A stretch of 64,000 nt of DNA from Streptomyces hygroscopicus (lineage in GTDB: Bacteria > Actinomycetota > Actinomycetes > Streptomycetales > Streptomycetaceae): positions 5,146,001-5,210,000 of the forward strand of contig CP018627.1 of the NCBI GenBank assembly GCA_002021875.1, written 5' to 3'. Positions 16,209-25,862 of the stretch are shown in pieces (the first letter of the stretch is position 1; each line of letters starts with the position of its first letter). The position numbers and the translations under genes are program-made. The notes below the pieces were generated by a model. The model made no database searches and was not told the origin of the DNA. It saw only the letters and a program-made list of their open reading frames with translations.

Positions 16209-17942
16209 TCAGGGCTTGCGCAGCAGCAGCTCGGTGTTGCGGTCCGTCGCGTCACCGGCCAGCTTCTGGCTGGCGCCGGGCGCGTTGAAGGACAGCTCGC
16301 GGTAGAGCGCCGCGAGACCGGTCTGGGACAGGTCCGAGAAGTCCGTGCGGTGCGGCGCGGCCGACTCGATGAGCGTGGTGAACAGGGAGATCGTGCCGTC
16401 GTGGTTGTCCACGACCTCGAACACCCGGGCCAGCTGGGGGAAGTCCACATGCGAGGCGGTGGTGATCTCCCAGAAGGTGCCGCGCGGGGTGATCTCGTTC
16501 TGGTGGCTGTGGCCGTTGATCCAGGCCAGCACCTGAGGGTGGCGCTGGAACAGGGCGACGACCTCGTCCCCGCCGTGGCGGGCCTCGCCCGGCCGGCCCG
16601 GGTCGTGGTTCATGTTGTCCAGGCTGCGGCTGTAGTGGTGGCTGAAGACGATGACGTAGTCGTCCTTGTGGGCCTTCAGGGTCCGCTCCAGCCAGCGCAG
16701 TTGGGCGGTGCCGAGCGAACCGGTGTAGTGGCCGCCCGGGTCGGTAGTGTCCAGGCTGATGCCGATCACCTTCTCGGAGACCCGGAACGAGTAGTAGAGG
16801 GTGCCCTCGTCGAGGTTGGCCTTGGTGTAGCCGTGGCCGACCGGGCCGGGGCCGGTGGCGGCCGGGTCGAGATGCGCGGCCAGGTACTCGGCCTGGGTGA
16901 AGGGGGCGCGGCGCTCGTCGGGGGTGACCGTGCGCATGTCCTTGGCGTGCGCCTCCAGCAGCGCCTTCATGTCCGCGCCCTTGGGGTCGGCCCCCTTGCG
17001 CGTCCCCTTGTAGAGCGACTCGGCCTCCGCGGCCGGGATGATCTCCAGCTTGCGCTTCCCGGTGGCGAAGTCCGCGTAGAAGTCGTGGCCGAGGGAGTAG
17101 ACACCGCCCGCCAGATCGTCGTGGTTGCCGATGGTGGAGTACCACGGCAGCCGCAGCCCGGGGCTGTTGACGGTGCGCAGCGCGGCCTTGAGGAAGCCGT
17201 CGATGCGCGGGAAGCCGAGCTTCTTGTCGGCGTCGCGCAGCGCCTCCTCGGGGTGCCAGAACTCCTTGAGCCCGCTGTTCTGCACGCCCTCGTAGCGGCG
17301 CGGATCGCCGGTGTTGGGGGTGATCCGGCCACCGTTCATCGCGGCCAGGAACCAGTCCAGCTCGATCTTGGCGTTGTTGTCGGTGTTGTCGCCGGTGGTC
17401 ATGACGAACGACAGCGGCGCCCCGGTGGCGGGTCCGCCGCGCAGCCCGTTGATCCGCTCGATGAGCGAGGCGACCCCGGCGATGGTCAGCGCCTCATGCG
17501 GCCGCCAGGCCCCGGCGCGCCCGCTGCGCAGGAACTCGTAGCGCATCGGGTGCTGGACGTCGGTCAGGTGCAGATCCGTGAGCTGGACGAACGAGGCGAG
17601 CGCGGTGCGCCGGTCCTCGCGGCCGCCCTTGGCGCCGGTGATCTCGCCGCGGACCTCACGGGTCCAGGCGGGGCCGCCGGCGAGCCGCCGGTAGCCGGTG
17701 GCGCCCCGCGCGGCGGAGAACGTCTCCAGCGTCGTACCGGCCGTCGAGGGCGCCGCCGGGGCCTGCACCACCCGGCGGCCCGCGGCACGCGCGGTGGCGG
17801 GCTGCGTGGCGTCGGCCGAACCACTGCCGGGCCCGAAGGCGAGCCCCAGACCGGCCGTGGCACCGGTGGCGGCGGTTGCGGCGAGGAAGGTGCGCCGGTC
17901 GAGGTGGGCGACGGCGGCTGCGGCGGACCGTATGCGGGACAT
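16209..17942 (-). CDS. Tat-exported metallophosphoesterase (TIGR03767-like)
   Basis: 577 residues from the ATG at 17942 after GGGGAG. The N-terminus has a twin-arginine signal (LDRRTFLAATAATGATAGLG, residues about 14-33), so the folded enzyme is exported. The calcineurin-like metal-binding motifs appear in order: QLTDLHLTD (D-x-H), MTTGDNTDN (GD), TIGNHDD (GNHD), FSHHYSR and NGHSHQNE (GHxH). The long spacing between them and the overall size fit the TIGR03767/PPA1498 family of actinobacterial secreted phosphoesterases. The substrate is unknown. The gene stands alone, convergent with the AbiEi-like gene and divergent from asd. Confidence 0.9.
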   Translation of the reverse strand: MSRIRSAAAAVAHLDRRTFLAATAATGATAGLGLAFGPGSGSADATQPATARAAGRRVVQAPAAPSTAGTTLETFSAARGATGYRRLAGGPAWTREVRGEITGAKGGREDRRTALASFVQLTDLHLTDVQHPMRYEFLRSGRAGAWRPHEALTIAGVASLIERINGLRGGPATGAPLSFVMTTGDNTDNNAKIELDWFLAAMNGGRITPNTGDPRRYEGVQNSGLKEFWHPEEALRDADKKLGFPRIDGFLKAALRTVNSPGLRLPWYSTIGNHDDLAGGVYSLGHDFYADFATGKRKLEIIPAAEAESLYKGTRKGADPKGADMKALLEAHAKDMRTVTPDERRAPFTQAEYLAAHLDPAATGPGPVGHGYTKANLDEGTLYYSFRVSEKVIGISLDTTDPGGHYTGSLGTAQLRWLERTLKAHKDDYVIVFSHHYSRSLDNMNHDPGRPGEARHGGDEVVALFQRHPQVLAWINGHSHQNEITPRGTFWEITTASHVDFPQLARVFEVVDNHDGTISLFTTLIESAAPHRTDFSDLSQTGLAALYRELSFNAPGASQKLAGDATDRNTELLLRKP

Positions 17943-19283
<1,341 letters not shown>

Positions 19284-19297
19284 CGCCCACGCCTCGT

Positions 19298-19333
19298 CCG
19301 AGGGGGAGCGGCCGGCCGGCCGCTCCCCCTCGG
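19298..19333 (+). terminator. 36-bp perfect palindrome after asd
   Basis: A self-complementary 36-nt sequence centred at 19315/19316, 15 bases after the asd stop. It forms an 18-bp stem of GC pairs and separates asd from the second pepN gene. Confidence 0.85.
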
Positions 19334-19447
19334 TGTTCCTCCCGTTCAGTCGCCCTTTGGCCTACCGACGCCGACCGGCCGACGTGCGAGGATGGCCATC
19401 CGCCTGACGCATGGCGTACCGCACATGACGAACGGGAGTTGGCCGAC

Positions 19448-22018
19448 GTGCCTGGCACCAACCTCACAAGGGAGGAAGCGCAGCAGCGGGCGCGCCTCCT
19501 CACGGTGGACGCGTACGAGATCGAACTGGACCTGAGCGGCGCCCAGGAGGGCGGTACCTACCGCTCCGTGACCACGGTGCGCTTCGACGCCGCCGAGTCG
19601 GGCGCGGAGTCGTTCATCGACCTGGTGGCGCCCACGGTGCACGAGGTGGTGCTCAACGGCGACGCGCTCGACCCGAACGAGGTCTTCAAGGACTCGCGGA
19701 TCGCGCTGCCGGGGCTGCTGGCCGGGCGCAATGAGCTGCGGGTGGTCGCGGACTGCGCGTACACCAACACCGGTGAGGGGCTGCATCGCTTTGTCGACCC
19801 GGTCGACCAGCAGGCGTACCTCTACACCCAGTTCGAGGTGCCCGACGCCCGCCGGGTGTACGCCAACTTCGAGCAGCCCGACCTGAAGGCCACGTTCCAG
19901 TTCACCGTGACGGCGCCCGAGGGCTGGACGGTGATCTCGAACTCGCCGACGCCGGAGCCGAAGGACAACGTCTGGCGGTTCGAGCCGACCCCGCGCCTGT
20001 CGACCTATGTCACCGCGCTGATCGCGGGCCCGTACCACAGCGTGCACAGCTCGTACGAGAAGGACGGCCGCTCGGTGCCGCTGGGCATCTACTGCCGTCC
20101 CTCGCTCGCGGAGTACCTCGACTCGGACGCGATCTTCGAGGTGACGCGGCAGGGCTTCGAGTGGTTCGAGGAGAAGTTCGACTACGCGTACCCGTTCGCC
20201 AAGTACGACCAGCTCTTCGTGCCGGAGTTCAACGCGGGCGCGATGGAGAACGCGGGCGCGGTGACCATCCGCGACCAGTACGTCTTCCGCTCCAAGGTCA
20301 CCGACGCGGCGTACGAGGCGCGGGCCGAGACCATCCTCCACGAGCTGGCCCATATGTGGTTCGGCGATCTCGTCACCATGGAGTGGTGGAACGACCTGTG
20401 GCTGAACGAGTCGTTCGCCACCTACACCTCGATCGCCTGCCAGGCCCATGCGCCGGGCAGCAGGTGGCCGCGCTCCTGGACCTCCTTCGCCAACTCCATG
20501 AAGACGTGGGCCTACCGGCAGGACCAGCTTCCGTCCACCCACCCGATCATGGCCGAGATCAACGACCTGGACGACGTCCTGGTCAACTTCGACGGGATCA
20601 CCTACGCCAAGGGCGCCTCGGTGCTCAAGCAGCTGGTCTCGTACGTCGGGATGGACGAGTTCTTCAGCGGCGTCCAGGCGTACTTCAAGCGCCACGCCTA
20701 CAAGAACACCCGGCTGTCGGATCTGCTCGGCGCGCTGGAGGAGACCAGCGGGCGCGATCTGAAGACCTGGTCGAAGAAGTGGCTGGAGACGGCGGGCATC
20801 AATGTGCTGCGGCCGGAGATCGAGACGGACGCGAGCGGCACCGTGACCTCCTTCGCGGTGCGGCAGGAGGCCCCGGCGCTGCCGCCGGGCGCCAAGGGCG
20901 AGCCAACGCTGCGGCCGCACCGCATCGCCATCGGGCTCTACAACCTGAACGCGACCGGCAAGCTGATCCGCTCCGAGCGCATCGAGCTGGACGTGGACGG
21001 TGAGCTGACCCAGGTGGAGCAGCTGATCGGCGCGAAGCGCTCCGCGGTGATCCTGCTCAACGACGACGACCTCACCTACGCGAAGGTGCGGCTGGACCCG
21101 GACTCGCTGGCCGTCGTCACCGAGCACCTGGGCGACTTCGCGGAGTCCCTGCCGCGCGCGCTGTGCTGGGCCTCGGCCTGGGACATGGTCCGCGACGGCG
21201 AACTGGCCACCCGCGACTACCTGGCGCTGGTGCTCTCGGGCATCGCCAAGGAGTCCGACATCGGCGTCGTCCAGTCGCTGCACCGCCAGGTGAAGCTGGC
21301 CCTGGACCTGTACGCCGCCCCGGCCTGGCGCGAGACGGGCCTGGCCAAGTGGACCGAGGCCACGCTCGACCATCTGCGGGCGGCGGCGCCGGGCAGCGAC
21401 CACCAGCTCGCCTGGGCGCGGGCCTTCACCGCGACCGCCCGTACGGACGCGCAGCTCGACTTGGTCGCCGGGCTGCTCGAGGGCACCGAGACGATCGAGG
21501 GCCTGGCCATCGACACCGAGCTGCGCTGGGCACTGCTGCAGCGGCTCACCGCCACCGGGCGGGCGGACGAGGAGGCCATCGCGGCGGAGCTGGAGCGCGA
21601 CAAGACCTCCGCGGGCGAGCGCTACGCCGCGATGGCGCGGGCCGCGCGGCCGACGCCGCAGGCCAAGGCGGAGGCGTGGGCGTCGGTCGTGGAGCGCGAC
21701 ACCCTGCCGAACGCGGTGCAGGAGGCGGTGATCGGCGGCTTCGTCCAGACCGACCAGCGAGAGCTGCTGGCGCCGTACACCGAGAAGTACTTCGCGGCGG
21801 CGAAGGACACCTGGAACAGCCGCAGCCATGAGATGGCGCAGCAGATCGTGGTGGGGCTCTACCCGGCGCTGCAGGTCTCGCGGGAGACCCTGGACGCCAC
21901 GGACGCGTGGCTCGCGTCGGCCGAGCCCACGGCGGCGCTGAGGCGTCTGATGACGGAGTCCCGGGCGGGCATCGAACGCGCCCTCCGCGCCCAGGCCGCA
22001 GACGCCAACGCGGGCTGA
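19448..22018 (+). CDS. pepN: Aminopeptidase N, M1 zinc metalloprotease (second copy)
   Basis: 856 residues from a GTG at 19448 after CGGGAG. It has the same fold and motifs as the gene at 11616: GAMEN at 264-268, HELAH at 298-302 and E321 in LWLNESF. The two proteins share their opening (MPGxNLTREEA against MPGENLTRDEA) and align along their whole length, so they are paralogues. This copy has an extra run (LPPGAKGEP) near residue 480 and differs in the N-terminal domain loops, which suggests a different substrate range. It is monocistronic between two perfect hairpins. Of the two, this one is more likely the general housekeeping aminopeptidase (S. coelicolor SCO2643-like), but that is inferred from position only. 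Confidence 0.95.
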   Translation: MPGTNLTREEAQQRARLLTVDAYEIELDLSGAQEGGTYRSVTTVRFDAAESGAESFIDLVAPTVHEVVLNGDALDPNEVFKDSRIALPGLLAGRNELRVVADCAYTNTGEGLHRFVDPVDQQAYLYTQFEVPDARRVYANFEQPDLKATFQFTVTAPEGWTVISNSPTPEPKDNVWRFEPTPRLSTYVTALIAGPYHSVHSSYEKDGRSVPLGIYCRPSLAEYLDSDAIFEVTRQGFEWFEEKFDYAYPFAKYDQLFVPEFNAGAMENAGAVTIRDQYVFRSKVTDAAYEARAETILHELAHMWFGDLVTMEWWNDLWLNESFATYTSIACQAHAPGSRWPRSWTSFANSMKTWAYRQDQLPSTHPIMAEINDLDDVLVNFDGITYAKGASVLKQLVSYVGMDEFFSGVQAYFKRHAYKNTRLSDLLGALEETSGRDLKTWSKKWLETAGINVLRPEIETDASGTVTSFAVRQEAPALPPGAKGEPTLRPHRIAIGLYNLNATGKLIRSERIELDVDGELTQVEQLIGAKRSAVILLNDDDLTYAKVRLDPDSLAVVTEHLGDFAESLPRALCWASAWDMVRDGELATRDYLALVLSGIAKESDIGVVQSLHRQVKLALDLYAAPAWRETGLAKWTEATLDHLRAAAPGSDHQLAWARAFTATARTDAQLDLVAGLLEGTETIEGLAIDTELRWALLQRLTATGRADEEAIAAELERDKTSAGERYAAMARAARPTPQAKAEAWASVVERDTLPNAVQEAVIGGFVQTDQRELLAPYTEKYFAAAKDTWNSRSHEMAQQIVVGLYPALQVSRETLDATDAWLASAEPTAALRRLMTESRAGIERALRAQAADANAG

Positions 22019-22025
22019 CCGGGTT

Positions 22026-22064
22026 GCGGCGCAGTGCGGGGCCCGGCGCCCCGCACTGCGCCGC
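22026..22064 (+). terminator. 17-bp hairpin after the second pepN
   Basis: A perfect 17-bp inverted repeat (22026-22042 with 22048-22064), loop CCGGC, begins 8 bases after the stop codon. Confidence 0.88.
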
Positions 22065-22088
22065 CCAGTTGTGGGCGTGCGCTCTACT

Positions 22089-22317
22089 GGTTGTGGGCAA
22101 TCGTTCCTCCCCCAGCTACCGCTGGGAGGTGCCCCCTGGCGGAACGGGTGGGCACAACCCGGCCACCGAGTGGCACCCGGCAGCGATGCCTCAGCCAGGG
22201 CCCGGCTGGGCCGCACCGGGTCGGCCCGTCGACGGCCAGGGTTTCGTTCCTGAGTACGGGCCGGTGGGCGGTTTGTGCCCACCCGTCCCGCCCCGCGGGA
22301 CGATTGCCCACAAACCG
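22089..22317. repeat. 229-bp palindromic intergenic repeat made of two inverted units
   Basis: The outer ends are inverted copies of GGTTGTGGGCAATCGT (the right arm has one extra T). Inside are two hairpin-forming units: 22089-22159 and 22269-22317. Each is bounded by a GTTGTGGGCA-like arm and a GGTGGGCACAA-like arm, and they face opposite ways across a spacer of about 109 bp. The first unit has the central CTCCCCCAGC...GCTGGGAGG also found inside the MITE at 14234. Such units are dispersed between genes in Streptomyces and look like REP/BIME elements. The right end touches the stop codon of the next gene at 22319. Confidence 0.7.
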
Positions 22318-22318
22318 G

Positions 22319-24190
22319 TTACCCAGGGTCGGGCATGGCCAGGCCGGCCATCGGGCCGTATTGGCGGAGGAGGTCCGGGTACGCCTCGGCGGCCACCCGG
22401 AGCCACCGCTCCGCCTCCTCCACCCGCCCCAGCCCCCGCAGGGCCTGCGCGAGCCAGTACGGCGCCTCCTCGTGCTCCCCCTCGCACGCCACCCTGAGCA
22501 GCGGCTCGGCCTCGCCATAGGCACCGCGCCGGACCATGCTGCGCCCCGCGAGAAACGCGGGCGGCACCAGACCGCTGCGCGCGGCGCGGACGTACCAGCG
22601 CTCGGCGTGCTGCGGGTCGCCGCCCCGCTCCTCCGACGTCCAGCCGAGCCACCACGCGGCCCGCCCGTGCCCGAGGTCGGCGGCCCGGCGGAACCAGATC
22701 TGGGCGGTTCGCCGGTCCCCGGCCTCGTCGTGGATGCGGCCGATGTCGTACGCGGCCCCGGCGTCGCCCTCCGCCGCCGCGGGCTCGTAGTACGGCACCA
22801 TCCGCAGCCCCGTGGCGCCGCCCACTTCGTACAGCATCCGCCCGAGGGCGAGCAGGGCGCGCGGGGTGCCCGCCCTGCGGTACCACTCGGCGGCCTCCGG
22901 GAGCCGGTACAGCCGGTCGAGCGCGTCGGCGTACGCGCACCAGGCGTCCGGACCGCCCTCCTCGGCGCGGGCCCGCAGCCCGGGCAGGCGTTCCTCCCAC
23001 TCGGCGGGCGGCATCCGCTCGGGGTCGGCGCGGATCGCGGCGATGTCCTCCAGCGCCCTGACGATCCGCTCCTCGCCCTCGTCGAACGGCCCCCGGCCCT
23101 CCGCATCCGCACCCTCGGCGCCTTCGGCACCGTCGAGCCCCGTGGCCCGCAGCCATCGTTCCGCCTCGTCCAGCCGCCGCTGCCGTACGCACAGCACGCC
23201 GAGGTTGAAGCAGGCCCATATGTGGCCGCCGTCCGCCTCGTCGGCCGTGCGGTACCACTCCTCGGCGGTGCGCAGTTCGCCGTTCTCCTCCGCCCAGACG
23301 CCGAGGACGTACGCCGCGCCGTCGTAGCCCCGCTCATGGGCGCGTTCGACGAGGGCGCGGGCCTCGTCCCAGCGGCTGTCGTCGCGAGCGATGAAGAGGG
23401 CCTGGTCCACCAGTGCCTTGGCACTGCCGACCGCGGCCGCCCGGGCGTACAGCGCCTCGGCCTCCGCGACCATCCGGGGGTAGCGCGCGAACATCGCCCT
23501 GCGGTCCGGATCGAGCAGGTCGCGCAGTGCCTCGTACGCCTCCTCGGGGTCGCCCTCCGCTTCGGCCCGGGCGAGGGCCTCGCGCCAGCCGTCCAGGTCG
23601 CTCAGCATGTTCCGGATGGCCCCGCGAGTGCGGGTGGCGATCTCGTCGCCCTGGGCGGACGCCTCGGCCAGCCGCTCCAGGGCGGTGTCCCATTCGCCGC
23701 GGGCGGCCAGCAGCACGGCGCCGTTGGTCGTGCACTCGACGCTGCCGAGCGCGGCCCCGTGCTCGTACCACCTCTCGGCACCGGCCGTGTCGCCGGCCTC
23801 GTGCAGCAGCCGGGCCAGACCGAACGCACAGCCGCCGTCGCGATCGGCGGCTGTGCGGTACCACCGCTCGGCCTCGGCGAACTCGCCGCGGTCCTTGTGA
23901 CAGATCGCGAGCGTGCGAGAGGCGTCCGCGTCCCCGGCGTCGGCGGCCCTGGCCCACCACGGCAGGGCCTCGTCCAAGCGGCCCTCGCCGGTGAGGAGTT
24001 CGGCGTAGGCCCGGTAGGCATCCGGCTTCCCGGCGGCCGCGGCGGCCCTCAGCCGGGCCGCCTCGGCCGCCGGATCCAACGCCGGATCCGGCTCCTCAGC
24101 AGGCTCCTGATCCGCCGCCGTCCGGTCCGCCATGGCGGGCATTTCACCGTGAGCCGCGCCGGACGTCCCTTGCGATGAATGTTCGACCAT
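22319..24190 (-). CDS. Cytoplasmic TPR/Sel1-repeat protein
   Basis: 623 residues from the ATG at 24190 (a GTG one codon earlier is also possible). After an acidic leader the whole protein is a solenoid of Sel1/TPR helix pairs, seen as recurring AERWYRTAADxxD, ARLLHEAGD and AEEWYRTAD phrases between about residues 55 and 610. There is no signal peptide, membrane helix or enzyme motif. Such proteins are scaffolds for protein-protein contacts. It starts 21 bases downstream of the desaturase gene on the same strand and is probably co-transcribed with it. Its function and partner are unknown. The last codon abuts the 229-bp repeat. Confidence 0.88.
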   Translation of the reverse strand: MVEHSSQGTSGAAHGEMPAMADRTAADQEPAEEPDPALDPAAEAARLRAAAAAGKPDAYRAYAELLTGEGRLDEALPWWARAADAGDADASRTLAICHKDRGEFAEAERWYRTAADRDGGCAFGLARLLHEAGDTAGAERWYEHGAALGSVECTTNGAVLLAARGEWDTALERLAEASAQGDEIATRTRGAIRNMLSDLDGWREALARAEAEGDPEEAYEALRDLLDPDRRAMFARYPRMVAEAEALYARAAAVGSAKALVDQALFIARDDSRWDEARALVERAHERGYDGAAYVLGVWAEENGELRTAEEWYRTADEADGGHIWACFNLGVLCVRQRRLDEAERWLRATGLDGAEGAEGADAEGRGPFDEGEERIVRALEDIAAIRADPERMPPAEWEERLPGLRARAEEGGPDAWCAYADALDRLYRLPEAAEWYRRAGTPRALLALGRMLYEVGGATGLRMVPYYEPAAAEGDAGAAYDIGRIHDEAGDRRTAQIWFRRAADLGHGRAAWWLGWTSEERGGDPQHAERWYVRAARSGLVPPAFLAGRSMVRRGAYGEAEPLLRVACEGEHEEAPYWLAQALRGLGRVEEAERWLRVAAEAYPDLLRQYGPMAGLAMPDPG

Positions 24191-24211
24191 CACCCGATGG
24201 TGCCAGAGTGA

Positions 24212-25186
24212 TCACGAACGTTCGGCACGGGCCCTGCGACGGGCCAGCAGCGCCTCGCGCCGCTCGTCGAACTTGGTGGCCTGATCGTCCAATCCACCCA
24301 TGTAGAGCCCCAGTTCCTCCTGCGCCTTGAGCCCCTCCGGGCCGAGCCCGCCGATCTCCAGGACCTTCAGGAAGCGCAGCACGGGCTGCAGGACGTCGTC
24401 ATGGTGGATACGCAGGTTGTATATACCGCCAATGGCCATCTGGGCGGCGGCGCGCTCGAAGCCGGGCATCCCATGACCCGGCATGCGGAAGTTGACCACC
24501 ACATCGCGGACGGCGCCCATGGTCTGGTCGGGGGCCAGCTCGAACGCCTTCCCGAGCAGGTTCCGGTAGAAGATCATGTGCAGGTTCTCGTCGGTGGCGA
24601 TGCGCGCCAGCATCCGGTCGCAGACCGGGTCGCCGGAGTGATGGCCGGTGTTGCGGTGCGAAATGCGGGTGGCCAGCTCCTGGAAGGCGACATACGCCAC
24701 GGTGTGCAGCATGCTGTGCTGGTTGTCCGACTCGAAGCCCTCGGACATGTGCGCCATGCGGAACCGCTCCAGCTCCACCGGGTCGACGGCGCGGCTGGTC
24801 AGCAGGTAGTCCCGCATCACGGTGCCGTGGCGCCCCTCCTCCGCCGTCCAGCGGTGCACCCAGGTGCCCCAGGCGCCGTCCCGGCCGAAGAGGGTCGCGA
24901 TCTCGTGGTGGTAGCTGGGGAGGTTGTCCTCGGTGAGGAGGTTGACCACGAGCGCGATCCGGCCGACGTCGCTGACCTTGGACTGGTCGGGCGCCCATGC
25001 CTCACCGCCCATGACACCGTCGAAGTTCCGGCCGTCGCTCCACGGGACGTACTCGTGCGGCATCCACTCCTTGGCGACTGCCAGATGCCGGTTGAGCTCG
25101 GTCTCGACCACCTCTTCAAGCGCGTACAGGAGCTGGGTATCGCTCCATACGGCCTGACCGTGGCGGTGGGTGGGGGCGAGTGTCAC
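24212..25186 (-). CDS. desA: Acyl-[acyl-carrier-protein] desaturase
   Basis: 324 residues from a GTG at 25186. It is a soluble ferritin-like di-iron enzyme that puts a cis double bond into acyl-ACP. The two iron-binding helices with carboxylate/histidine motifs are visible: WTAEEGRHG (EExxH) near residue 117 and ATDENLHM (DExxH) near 201, with supporting Glu residues in EEVVETELNRH. Length and motifs fit the bacterial FA_desaturase_2 (DesA1/DesA2-like) family. Upstream is a palindromic operator, so transcription is probably repressed by a TetR-type regulator responding to acyl chains. The TPR gene follows as a likely second cistron. Confidence 0.93.
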   Translation of the reverse strand: MTLAPTHRHGQAVWSDTQLLYALEEVVETELNRHLAVAKEWMPHEYVPWSDGRNFDGVMGGEAWAPDQSKVSDVGRIALVVNLLTEDNLPSYHHEIATLFGRDGAWGTWVHRWTAEEGRHGTVMRDYLLTSRAVDPVELERFRMAHMSEGFESDNQHSMLHTVAYVAFQELATRISHRNTGHHSGDPVCDRMLARIATDENLHMIFYRNLLGKAFELAPDQTMGAVRDVVVNFRMPGHGMPGFERAAAQMAIGGIYNLRIHHDDVLQPVLRFLKVLEIGGLGPEGLKAQEELGLYMGGLDDQATKFDERREALLARRRARAERS

Positions 25187-25220
25187 GGTGGCGCTCCAGG
25201 GGACGGGGGCGACGGGCTTT

Positions 25221-25255
25221 ACCTACGGACCCGTAGGTTACGACACCGTAGGTTA
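25221..25255. promoter_or_regulatory. TetR-like operator upstream of desA
   Basis: ACCTACGG-AC-CCGTAGGT is a perfect 8-2-8 inverted repeat (25221-25238), 35-52 bases upstream of the desA start. The half-site CCGTAGGTTA recurs 15 bases further (25246-25255) in direct orientation. Spacing and form resemble operators of TetR-family lipid regulators. The regulator gene is not in the window. The remaining sequence to 25460 shows no gene. Confidence 0.7.
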
Positions 25256-25462
25256 AAGCGAAAATAAACGGCCCGGGGCCTGTGGATGGCACGTGGTGAA
25301 CTCGGCGTGACACGGTCGCACTTGGGGATCCGGGGCGGCGGAATGCGGCGCGGCGCGGATGGCCTACCCGGTACCGACCGGCGGCCCGAGACGGGCCACC
25401 CCAGCGCGCGGCCCGAGACGGCCCGCCCCACCCGGGCCGGAGACGCCGCCTTACACGACAAG

Positions 25463-25490
25463 AGCGCCCCGGCCGGATGGCCGGGGCGCT
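25463..25490. terminator. 12-bp hairpin terminator downstream of the small membrane protein gene
   Basis: A perfect 12-bp stem (25463-25474 with 25479-25490) with loop GGAT, 34 bases beyond the stop of the minus-strand gene at 25525. Confidence 0.8.
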
Positions 25491-25524
25491 CCGCAGCGGC
25501 GTGCGCGCTTCGTAGATCGTCGCC

Positions 25525-25767
25525 TCAGTCTGTCTGCTTACGGGACTTCCTGTCTCCCGCCATCACCAGACCCGCGATCACCAGGAAGAGAATGATCGGA
25601 GCGGCGACATAGAGGCCCAGCGTCTCGGCGACGCTCAGGCCCGGACCCGGGTCGTCACCGTCGTCGCGGGTGAGCGCGAACGCGGGGGACGACATCAGCA
25701 GCATCGCCGTCGTCGCGGCGATGACTGCACCGGCGCGCACGGCGTTCTTTTTGACCTTGTTGCTCAC
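25525..25767 (-). CDS. Small exported membrane protein of unknown function
   Basis: 80 residues from a GTG at 25767. A basic N-terminus (MSNKVKKNAVR) leads into a signal-like hydrophobic stretch ending SSPAFA at about residue 31. A short acidic segment LTRDDGDDPGPG follows, then one membrane helix (about 48-68), then a basic tail DRKSRKQTD. This gives either a mature single-pass protein with a short acidic outside part or a two-helix hairpin. Similar small proteins are conserved in Streptomyces, but I know no function. It is followed by its own hairpin terminator, which supports a real gene. Confidence 0.78.
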   Translation of the reverse strand: MSNKVKKNAVRAGAVIAATTAMLLMSSPAFALTRDDGDDPGPGLSVAETLGLYVAAPIILFLVIAGLVMAGDRKSRKQTD

Positions 25768-25862
25768 GGACTCAAGTTATCCGATGCCCCCCGGCGCCGC
25801 GTGCCCGGGGTGGCCTTTACCACCGTGTTGAGATGGCCATGACCGCGGCCTCGGAAGTCGGC

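Noticed and set aside
19346..22282. Open frame of about 980 codons opposite the second pepN
   Set aside because: It mirrors a gene with intact catalytic motifs; composition is that of a GC-rich shadow.
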